A model generated the notes under the pieces. It saw only the letters and a program-made list of their open reading frames with translations, made no database searches and was not told the DNA's origin. From Pseudomonas fragi (GTDB taxonomy: Bacteria; Pseudomonadota; Gammaproteobacteria; Pseudomonadales; Pseudomonadaceae), in the NCBI RefSeq assembly GCF_900105835.1, contig NZ_LT629783.1, positions 4,362,501 to 4,426,500 on the forward strand: a DNA stretch of 64,000 nt, given 5' to 3'. Numbering within the stretch: the stretch's first letter is position 1; each line of letters begins with the position of its first letter. Of this stretch, positions 1 to 6,873 are shown piece by piece. The position numbers and the translations under genes are program-made.

Positions 1-1189
1 GACGGTGCAGCAGCTGGGTCGCGGTCTTGATAATGCCCAGCGGATTGCGGATTTCATGGGCCAGGCCCATAGCCACTTCGCCCAGGGCATGCAGGCGGTC
101 GCGGCGGCGCAGTTGGGCTTCAAGATGATGCAGTTGGCCCAGACGCGCCGTCATATGGTTGAAGGTGCTGCTCAGTTCGGCCAGCTCGTCGTTGCCCGAC
201 ACTGCCACGCGCTGGTTGTAGTCCCCGGCAATCACCGCGCGCACGCCTTCGGACAGACCGCGCAACGGCCGGGTAAGGCGCTCGGAGACCAACCAGCCAA
301 CCGTCAGGGACAGCACCGAGCCGAGCAGGAAGATCAGCGCGAACAGGTTGGTCTGGTTGACCAGCCCCACCAGGCTGGTATGGCGTAGCAAACCGCTGTA
401 GATCACGCCTTGCAGCTCGCCGGTGTCGTTGAGGATCGGCCAGTACAAGCCGCTGTAGCGGCTGGTGAACTGCTCGCTGGGCTGGCGCGTGGTGCGCAGG
501 ATTTGCTCGATGGCATGGGGCACCACGGGCTGGCGGTCTTCGAAGCGCTGGCTGGAGAATATTTCGGCAAAACCCTTGGGGTTGGACAGGTACAGGCGCA
601 AGTCGAGGGAGTGCACGTCAGCCACGCTGGTCAGGAAGCTGCTGTCCATGTAGGTGGCGACCAGCAGTTGATAGTCCTCGCCATCCTGGCGGGTGGCAAA
701 GGTTGATACCACGATGCCGGTAGGTACGCCGTCCACATCGATGGTTTGCAGCACAGCGTTGGGTGCAAGGCTGATCTGCCCGACGATATTGTCGCTGACG
801 GTGCTGTACACCACCTTGTGGTCGCTGTCGCGAATCAGTGCCACCACGTCGATGCCCATGGCGTCGGCAATATCTGTGCTCAGCCGGTCATGGCGCACGG
901 CTTTGCTTGAGGATGGCGGGTGGGTGTATTGCAGAAACAACTTGGCGGCACGGGCGTTGTCCGCAAGGGTCTCGCTGATCTCGTCCTTGACGATTTTGGT
1001 CGACTCCTGCAGCCAGACCCGCACGTTGCTGTCGAAAATCTGCGACAGGGTGGTCGCCGCCAGTTCGGCGGCGATCATGGTCGGGATCACGCTGACCAGC
1101 CAGAACGCCAGCACCAGTTTGCGCTGTACGGTCCAGCGCGACACTTTGAAGGGATGGGGCTGGCGTGATGGATCTGGGGTATTGGGCAT
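1..1189 (-). CDS. Sensor histidine kinase, partial (3' end outside window)
   Basis: Membrane-bound two-component sensor kinase, cut by the left edge; 396 residues are visible. The reading shows a first membrane helix near residues 25-42, a periplasmic sensor domain to about 280, a second helix near 282-300, a HAMP linker (about 300-355) and the start of the HisKA domain. The phospho-acceptor is His378 in LAHEIRNPLGIIKTATQLL. The ATP-binding domain lies outside. The ATG at 1189 is the natural start because basic residues and the first helix follow directly. It lies 69 bases downstream of the hydrolase gene on the same strand, so it may be the distal gene of that operon. Ligand unknown. Confidence 0.88.
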   Translation of the reverse strand, partial: MPNTPDPSRQPHPFKVSRWTVQRKLVLAFWLVSVIPTMIAAELAATTLSQIFDSNVRVWLQESTKIVKDEISETLADNARAAKLFLQYTHPPSSSKAVRHDRLSTDIADAMGIDVVALIRDSDHKVVYSTVSDNIVGQISLAPNAVLQTIDVDGVPTGIVVSTFATRQDGEDYQLLVATYMDSSFLTSVADVHSLDLRLYLSNPKGFAEIFSSQRFEDRQPVVPHAIEQILRTTRQPSEQFTSRYSGLYWPILNDTGELQGVIYSGLLRHTSLVGLVNQTNLFALIFLLGSVLSLTVGWLVSERLTRPLRGLSEGVRAVIAGDYNQRVAVSGNDELAELSSTFNHMTARLGQLHHLEAQLRRRDRLHALGEVAMGLAHEIRNPLGIIKTATQLLHR

Positions 1190-1216
1190 CAATGATCTCT
1201 GGGTGCAGCCGCAAGG

Positions 1217-1243
1217 GCGGATCAACAGTGTGTATTGATCCGC
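1217..1243. terminator. Intercistronic hairpin between hydrolase and kinase
   Basis: Perfect 9-bp stem (GCGGATCAA / TTGATCCGC) with a 9-base loop, placed between the hydrolase stop and the kinase start. No T-run follows on the minus strand, so it is more likely an attenuating or mRNA-processing hairpin than a full terminator. Confidence 0.45.
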
Positions 1244-1258
1244 AGGTGCCCGTCGAGT

Positions 1259-2128
1259 CTAGACCGCATGCGCAACCTCCGGGAGACGGGCAGTGGCCAC
1301 GCTGCTGTTGTTCTTGATAAAGGCATCGCTCAATTCGATCACGCGGCGGTATTGCAGGTCGACGGTGATCATGTGGTAGCAGTTGTCGAGCAGCACCTTG
1401 GTTACTGGCCCGCCCAGATGGCGTTCGACGTAATCAGCGTTCCAGCGGCTGGTGATGTCATCCTCGATGGAGTGCACCACCAATGCCGGGGTGGTGATGG
1501 ATGGCATGCGTTTTTTCACCACCGCGTTCATCCGGTGCAATTCGCGCACGGTGATGCCTTGCATCGTCAACAACCCGGCATTGCTGCTTTCACCGGCTTT
1601 CATCTGGCGTTCGACAACGGCTCTTAATCGCTGGTTTTTAATGCCGTACGGCGGTTTTTCCGCAAAACTGCACAGGTGCACACCAAAGGGGATCTTCATC
1701 AGCAGTGGGGTCATAAAGGCCAGTTTGTTGATGCTCCAGCCGTCGTAACGCAAGGTGGTGGAGTACATCAGCAACCCGGTGACCTGGCCCTGGTGTTCGG
1801 ATGCCAGATACATCGACATTACAGCGCCCATCGACAGCCCGCCGACGAACACCTGCCGGTGGCGCTGGCGGATCCCGGCAAAGGTTTTGCGCACCCCCTC
1901 GTACCAGTCCCGCCAGCCGGTGGCTTGCAGGTCGCTGTTGTCACCGCAGTGCCCGGCCAGGGTGGGGACGTACACCGTACATGTCCCGTCCCTGGCCAGG
2001 CCCTGGGCCACCCGGCGCAATTCCGTCGGGGTGCCGGTGAGGCCGTGGATCAACAGGACCCCGACCTCACCCGTGCCGAGAACGAAACCGGCGTCGCCTT
2101 CGCCCAGATCGATCTCGGCGCTGTTCAT
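1259..2128 (-). CDS. Alpha/beta hydrolase (Est30/lysophospholipase-like)
   Basis: 289-residue serine hydrolase of the alpha/beta fold. The oxyanion-hole region HGLTGTPTE is near residue 28, the nucleophile elbow GGLSMG places Ser99, and Asp223 or Asp224 (SIEDD) plus His252 (NCYHM) complete a plausible triad. There is no signal peptide, so it is cytoplasmic. The layout resembles Est30-type carboxylesterases and monoglyceride lipases; the substrate cannot be read. Its ATG overlaps the aminotransferase stop by four bases (ATGA), which indicates translational coupling in one operon with the aminotransferase and HAD phosphatase. Confidence 0.85.
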   Translation of the reverse strand: MNSAEIDLGEGDAGFVLGTGEVGVLLIHGLTGTPTELRRVAQGLARDGTCTVYVPTLAGHCGDNSDLQATGWRDWYEGVRKTFAGIRQRHRQVFVGGLSMGAVMSMYLASEHQGQVTGLLMYSTTLRYDGWSINKLAFMTPLLMKIPFGVHLCSFAEKPPYGIKNQRLRAVVERQMKAGESSNAGLLTMQGITVRELHRMNAVVKKRMPSITTPALVVHSIEDDITSRWNADYVERHLGGPVTKVLLDNCYHMITVDLQYRRVIELSDAFIKNNSSVATARLPEVAHAV

Positions 2129-3519
2129 CGTTTCATGGCCCGGGCCAGCAGGCGATCGAGCAGGGCGATGCCCAGGTCGATTTCGGCGTAGCTGATTTCC
2201 AGCGACGGTGCCAGGGTGATCACGTTTTTGTAATAGCCGCCCACGTCCAGAATCAGGCCCAGGCGCTTGCCGTCGATTTCGATATCGCCCTTCATGCCTT
2301 CTTCAACCATATAGTCGAGGGTGGCCTTGTCCGGGGTGAAACCGTCCGGGCCGCAGATTTCGCAGCGCAGGGCCAGGCCCAGACCGTCGACGTCGCCAAT
2401 GATCGGGTAACGTTTCTGCAGGTCTTGCAGGCCGTCGAGGAAGTATTTGCCCTTGGCCATGACCATCGCGCCATAGTCGACTTCGCTGGTCATCTTGAAC
2501 ATTTCCAGGCCCACAGCGGTACCCAGCGGGTTGGAGGCGAACGTGGAGTGGGTCGAGCCTGGCGGGAATACTTTCGGGTTGATCAGCTCTTCACGCGCCC
2601 AGATGCCGCCCAGCGGGTTGAGGCCGTTGGTCAGCGCCTTGCCGAACACGATCACGTCGGGCTTGACGTCGAAGTGCTCGATCGACCACAGCTTGCCGGT
2701 GCGCCAGAAGCCCATCTGGATTTCATCGACCACCATCAGGATGCCGTGCTGATCCAGCACGTGCTTGAGTTCGCTGTAAAAGTTCATCGGCGGAATCACA
2801 TAGCCGCCGGTGCCCTGGATCGGTTCGACGTAAAACGCGGCGTACTCGCTCTGGCCGACTTTCGGGTCCCACACACCGTTGTATTCGGTCTCGAACAGGC
2901 GGGCGAATTGCTGCACACAGTGGCTGCCGTATTCTTCCTTGGTCATGCCTTTTGGCCCACGGAAGTGGTAAGGGAACGGGATGAAATTGGCGCGCTCGCC
3001 AAAGTGGCCGTAGCGCCGACGGTAGCGGTAGCTGGAGGTGATCGACGAGGCGCCGAGGGTACGGCCGTGGTAGCCGCCTTCGAAGGCGAACATCAGGCTT
3101 TTGCCGTTGCTGGCGTTGCGCACCACCTTGAGCGAGTCCTCGATGGACTGCGAGCCGCCGACGTTGAAATGCACGCGACCGTCAAGGCCGAACTTGTTTT
3201 TGGCGTCGACCGCGATGCGCTCCGACAGCTCGATCTTGCCCTTGTGCAGGTACTGGCTGGCGATCTGCGGCAGGGTGTCGATCTGTTGTTTCAGGGCGTT
3301 GTTCAGGCGCGGGTTGGAGTAGCCGAAGTTGACCGCCGAGTACCACATTTGCAGGTCGAGGTAGGCCTGGTCTTCGGTGTCCCAGACGTAGGAACCTTCG
3401 CAGCGGCTGAAAATACGTGGCGGTTCGATGTAGTGAACGGTGTCGCCGTAGGAGCAATACTTGGCTTCTTTTTCCAGAAGAGTCTGGTCTTCAGGGGTAG
3501 CGATTCGAATATCAGACAT
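2125..3519 (-). CDS. PLP-dependent class-III aminotransferase
   Basis: 464-residue fold-type I aminotransferase. The PLP-binding Asp265 is in VVDEIQMGFWRTG and the Schiff-base lysine is Lys294 in VFGKALTNGLNPLGG. The family includes ornithine, GABA and omega-amino-acid transaminases; the exact amino donor is not readable. The frame stays open further upstream, but the ATG at 3519 is preferred: it starts MSDIRIATPEDQ and overlaps the preceding HAD gene by only 8 bases. It also overlaps the downstream hydrolase by four bases. The product is soluble. I know of no characterised pathway that uses this gene trio, so the role stays open. Confidence 0.87.
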   Translation of the reverse strand: MSDIRIATPEDQTLLEKEAKYCSYGDTVHYIEPPRIFSRCEGSYVWDTEDQAYLDLQMWYSAVNFGYSNPRLNNALKQQIDTLPQIASQYLHKGKIELSERIAVDAKNKFGLDGRVHFNVGGSQSIEDSLKVVRNASNGKSLMFAFEGGYHGRTLGASSITSSYRYRRRYGHFGERANFIPFPYHFRGPKGMTKEEYGSHCVQQFARLFETEYNGVWDPKVGQSEYAAFYVEPIQGTGGYVIPPMNFYSELKHVLDQHGILMVVDEIQMGFWRTGKLWSIEHFDVKPDVIVFGKALTNGLNPLGGIWAREELINPKVFPPGSTHSTFASNPLGTAVGLEMFKMTSEVDYGAMVMAKGKYFLDGLQDLQKRYPIIGDVDGLGLALRCEICGPDGFTPDKATLDYMVEEGMKGDIEIDGKRLGLILDVGGYYKNVITLAPSLEISYAEIDLGIALLDRLLARAMKR

Positions 3520-4207
3520 GATTGAAGAGTTCCTGCTGTTCACGAGAATAGTGGGGAGCGTTGGCGGCGTGGCTCGGCAATTTGGCGAGCAGAGCCGGGA
3601 GTTCGGCGAATGAGTCGAAGCGCGCGTAAGGGATGCCATTGCGTTCGCAGTGCTCGGCCAGGCTGTCCTTTGCAAAGACGAAATCGGCGCTGGCGGCCAC
3701 GCACATGTCGGAGCGGCCATCGCCAATCACCAGCACGCGTTTGCCGCCGGGGGTGGATTTGCATTTGCAGTTGCCCGAGGCCGCGCGGCAGGCGTCGCTG
3801 GAGTAGGGGAAGTCGATGCGCCAGCTGTTGTGGTCGACCTGGCGCAGGCGATTGGCCAGGATCGGCAGCAGGCTCACATAGTTGCGGGCCAGGATGCGGG
3901 CGATACCTTGCTCGATGCCGTCGCTGACCACTTCGAGGGAGGCGCCCAGGCCAATCACGTGGTCGACGAAATCCGGGAAGTCGGGGTCAATCTCGACCGT
4001 GTCGAAATAGGCCAGCAGCTCGGCCGGCGTAGCCTTGACCAGCGACAGCTGGCGACTGAGGCATTTCCGCGAGCCGATTTCACCCTGCAGCCATTGTTCT
4101 TCAATCGCTTCCCAGTCGGGGTCGGCGAAGCGTTGAAGAATGTTGTCGATGACGTCGGTGCGGGTAATGGTCCCGTCGAAATCACACACGATATGCCATT
4201 GCATCAT
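3512..4207 (-). CDS. HAD-IB family phosphatase, MtnX-like
   Basis: Haloacid-dehalogenase phosphatase of about 231 residues. Motif I is CDFDGTIT (nucleophile and acid/base Asp), motif II is VVSDG and motif IV is VIGDGRSD. A Cys-containing segment (GNCKCKS) resembles MtnX-type proteins of methionine salvage, but no other salvage genes are nearby, so the substrate may differ. Three in-frame ATGs lie at 4213, 4207 and 4204; the AGGA motif sits only 2 bases from the first but 8 from the one at 4207, which is chosen here. First gene of the leftward operon, overlapping the aminotransferase by 8 bases. Confidence 0.83.
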   Translation of the reverse strand: MMQWHIVCDFDGTITRTDVIDNILQRFADPDWEAIEEQWLQGEIGSRKCLSRQLSLVKATPAELLAYFDTVEIDPDFPDFVDHVIGLGASLEVVSDGIEQGIARILARNYVSLLPILANRLRQVDHNSWRIDFPYSSDACRAASGNCKCKSTPGGKRVLVIGDGRSDMCVAASADFVFAKDSLAEHCERNGIPYARFDSFAELPALLAKLPSHAANAPHYSREQQELFNHV

Positions 4208-4324
4208 CTGCATTGTCCTGTCGAAAAGACGCGCCTTTTTGCGCTTGCGACAGGTCTTTGCATTGACTGTGCCAATCGGCCAGGCCCCCCTGTTTACGGG
4301 GTTTCACGAATATTTCGGCGGGTG

Positions 4325-4353
4325 AAGCTACAAAATTTGTAGCTTGCTACAAA
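4325..4353. promoter_or_regulatory. Candidate operator: three alternating TTTGTAGC half-sites
   Basis: A perfect inverted repeat AAGCTACAAA / TTTGTAGCTT (one central base) is followed two bases later by another GCTACAAA, so the same 8-mer occurs three times in alternating orientation. It lies in the 218-base gap between the divergent HAD operon (start 4207) and mipA-like gene (start 4426), about 70 bases before the latter. This is the arrangement of a transcription-factor site controlling one or both promoters; the factor is unknown. Confidence 0.55.
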
Positions 4354-4425
4354 CAACATCAGTGCTTGCGCAAAGGGTATGAAAAAGGGATTGATGCGCG
4401 CATGAATCCCTGTGGAACCCTGGCC

Positions 4426-5184
4426 ATGAAAACCTCTGTCTGTGCTTTTTTGCTGCTCGTAGTGTTGGGGGCCGGCGCCCAGGCTGCGGACGGCCCGCGT
4501 GGTGAGGCGGGGGTTGGGTTTGGCTATCAGCCCTACGATCCCAGTGGCAGTCGCTATCAGACAGTGCCGCTGCCGTACTTCGATGTGGACTGGGGGGATG
4601 TCAGCCTCGATACCGATGATGGCCTGACCTGGAGCGCCCTGAAGGTTGATGGCTGGAGCGCGGGGCCGTTTCTCAACTACCTGTCGGGCCGCAATGCCAA
4701 TGGTTCGTTGCGCGGGTTGCGTGATGTGCCGGACATGGCGCAGGTCGGCGGCTTTGTGCAGTACAGCTCTGCCGAGTATTGGCGTGTGTACGCGCAGCTT
4801 GGCCAGGCAGTGGGTGGTGCAGGCGGTCAGGGCGGGTTGTTGGGGCAGGTGGGCGGGGAGTTGGGCTACCCGTTGGGGCGGGGCATTGTCGGCAGCAGCC
4901 AGTTGGCAGCGCACTTTGCGGATGGGCGGCAGATGTCGACATTCTTTGCGGTGAGTGACACTGAGGCGCAAGCGTCGGGTATTTCAGCCTGCAAGGCGGG
5001 GGGTGGCTTTCAGAGTTTGACCCTGACCCAGAACGTTGAAATCCCGTTGGCGCAACACTGGTCATTGGTGGCCAGCGCCGGCTTGACCCATCTGCTGGGT
5101 TCGGCGGCGCAGAGCAGCATTGTCAAAGAGGTCGGGGAGGTGAATCAGGGAGCAGTACAAACGGCAGTGAGTTACAAGTTCTAA
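4426..5184 (+). CDS. MipA/OmpV family outer-membrane protein
   Basis: 252-residue protein with a signal peptide (MKTSVCAFLLLVVLGAGAQA) and a Gly/aromatic-rich beta-barrel body ending in VSYKF, an aromatic C-terminus typical of outer-membrane barrels. Features match the MipA/OmpV family, scaffold or porin-like proteins often induced by cationic stress or antibiotics. The ATG at 4426 is chosen because the signal peptide begins there and GGAA lies 8-9 bases upstream; alternatives are an ATG at 4402 and a TTG at 4366. Divergent from the HAD/aminotransferase operon across the putative operator. Confidence 0.82.
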   Translation: MKTSVCAFLLLVVLGAGAQAADGPRGEAGVGFGYQPYDPSGSRYQTVPLPYFDVDWGDVSLDTDDGLTWSALKVDGWSAGPFLNYLSGRNANGSLRGLRDVPDMAQVGGFVQYSSAEYWRVYAQLGQAVGGAGGQGGLLGQVGGELGYPLGRGIVGSSQLAAHFADGRQMSTFFAVSDTEAQASGISACKAGGGFQSLTLTQNVEIPLAQHWSLVASAGLTHLLGSAAQSSIVKEVGEVNQGAVQTAVSYKF

Positions 5185-5212
5185 CGCTGCCCCGCAGGTG
5201 ATGGGGTGGCTG

Positions 5213-5548
5213 TCAGTGCAAGCGCACCCACACACTGACCAGTACCGTCGCCGCCATCAGCCAGGCCACCGCGGCCAGCGCCAATGACGCTTCAAGGCGC
5301 ATGCGGTCGACCAGTACATACAGCGCGGCAAGGTAGACAAAGTAGGGAATGATCGACCACATGCCGAACACAATGGTGGTTTTCAGGTCTTCCACCGATC
5401 GGCCTTTGCCGACAATGTAGTGGGCAATCAGGGCAAAGGTCGGGAACAGCGGCACAAGGCCGGCAATGTAGTAGTTTTTGGTCTTGGCCAGCATCGCCAG
5501 AATGATCACCACGCCAGCGCCCAGGGCCGCTTTGAGTATCAGGTCCAT
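5213..5548 (-). CDS. glpM: GlpM family membrane protein
   Basis: 111-residue, very hydrophobic protein with about four predicted membrane helices. It matches GlpM, reported in P. aeruginosa as a small membrane protein needed for efficient alginate production and there encoded beside glpD. Here it is the last gene after aauR: its ATG overlaps the aauR stop by one base (TAATG), so it is probably co-transcribed with aauSR rather than with glpD, which lies 7 kb away. The biochemical role of GlpM is not established. Confidence 0.82.
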   Translation of the reverse strand: MDLILKAALGAGVVIILAMLAKTKNYYIAGLVPLFPTFALIAHYIVGKGRSVEDLKTTIVFGMWSIIPYFVYLAALYVLVDRMRLEASLALAAVAWLMAATVLVSVWVRLH

Positions 5549-6873
5549 TAGTGTGTCAGCCCGTATTTTTTGACTTTGTCGAAAAGGGTGGTCTTGGCCA
5601 TGCCCAGCTCCTGGCTGGCCTGGGTCAGGTTGCCGCCGCTGCGTTGCAGGGCATCGGTGAGCAGGTTGCGTTCAAAGGCCTCCACCGCCTCGGAAAATCC
5701 CAGCCCCTGGGCTACGTTGCTCCCCGATTTCTTGAAAGCAGGCAGGCCCAGGGCGAAGCGCTCGGCCACGTTGCGCAGTTCGCGCACATTGCCCGGCCAG
5801 TCGTGGCTCATCAGGCTGGAGACCGTCTGGTTGTCCAGCTCAGGGGCGGTGCGGTCGAATCGCAGGGACGATTGCTGCAGGAAGTACTCGAACAGTTGCA
5901 GGATGTCTTCGCGACGTTCGCGCAACGGTGGCAGCTCCAGTGTGACCACGTTCAGGCGGTAATACAGGTCGCTGCGAAACTGGCTGGCCTTGCTCAGTTG
6001 GTCGAGGTCGGACTTGGTCGCCGCGATCACCCGGCAGTCAACGTCGATGCTCTGGTTGGAGCCCAGGCGCTCCAGGGTGCGCTCCTGCAATACCCGCAGC
6101 AGTTTGATCTGCAGGTTGAGGGGCATGCTTTCGACTTCGTCGAGAAACAGCGTACCGCCATGGGCGTGTTCGATCTTGCCGATACGGCGTTTACCAGCGC
6201 CGGTAAAGGCATTGGCTTCGTGGCCGAAAATTTCGCTTTCAAACAGGTTTTCTGGCAGGCCGCCGCAGTTCAGGGCGACAAACTGCTGGGGCTGGCGGCG
6301 GCTGAAGTCGTGCAGGCAGCGGGCAACCAGCTCCTTGCCGGTGCCGGTTTCGCCTTCAATCAGCACGTTGGCCGAGGTATCGGCGACGTTGGCGATCAAT
6401 TCGCGCAATTGTTGCATGGCTGGCGAGCGACCGATGATGCGCCCCTCCAGGGAGTCGCGCTCGGCCAGCTGACGGCGCAGCGACCAGACTTCCCGCGCCA
6501 GGCTGCGTTGCTCCAGCGCGCGTCGGGCCACGTCCACCAGGCGCTCGGGCGAAAACGGTTTTTCCATGAAGTCATAGGCGCCATCACGCATGGCCCCAAC
6601 GGCCATGGAAATGTCGCCGTGCCCGGTAATCAGTACCACCGGCAGGGTGCGATCGCGACCCTTGAGCTGCTTGAGCAGCTCAAGGCCGTCCATCCCTGGC
6701 AGGCGAATATCACTGATAACGATGCCGGGAAAGTTATCGCCCACCAGCGCCAGGGCCTGTTCGGCACTGCCGACGCCTTCGCTGCGAATATCTTCGAGTG
6801 CCAGCGCCTGCTGGCAGCCGAGCAGAACATGGGGATCGTCTTCAACAATCAGGACGGTCAGGTCGTTATTCAT
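5548..6873 (-). CDS. aauR: Sigma-54 dependent response regulator AauR (DctD/NtrC type)
   Basis: 441-residue NtrC-class activator. The receiver domain (about 1-120) has phospho-acceptor Asp55 in VISDIRLPGMDG. The AAA+ domain (about 145-370) has Walker A GETGTGKE at 174-181 and LFLDEVESM as Walker B. The C-terminal Fis-type helix-turn-helix covers about 395-441. The sigma-54 contact loop reads NAFTGA (Asn221) rather than GAFTGA. It overlaps aauS by four bases and sits beside the aat importer, matching AauR-AauS of P. putida and P. aeruginosa, which activates glutamate and aspartate uptake. The sigma-54 promoter before aatJ is its likely target. Confidence 0.9.
   Translation of the reverse strand: MNNDLTVLIVEDDPHVLLGCQQALALEDIRSEGVGSAEQALALVGDNFPGIVISDIRLPGMDGLELLKQLKGRDRTLPVVLITGHGDISMAVGAMRDGAYDFMEKPFSPERLVDVARRALEQRSLAREVWSLRRQLAERDSLEGRIIGRSPAMQQLRELIANVADTSANVLIEGETGTGKELVARCLHDFSRRQPQQFVALNCGGLPENLFESEIFGHEANAFTGAGKRRIGKIEHAHGGTLFLDEVESMPLNLQIKLLRVLQERTLERLGSNQSIDVDCRVIAATKSDLDQLSKASQFRSDLYYRLNVVTLELPPLRERREDILQLFEYFLQQSSLRFDRTAPELDNQTVSSLMSHDWPGNVRELRNVAERFALGLPAFKKSGSNVAQGLGFSEAVEAFERNLLTDALQRSGGNLTQASQELGMAKTTLFDKVKKYGLTH

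Noticed and set aside
3512..4207. Assignment of the HAD gene as mtnX of methionine salvage
   Set aside because: No other methionine-salvage genes nearby; the motif set is shared by many HAD-IB phosphatases, so only MtnX-like is stated.
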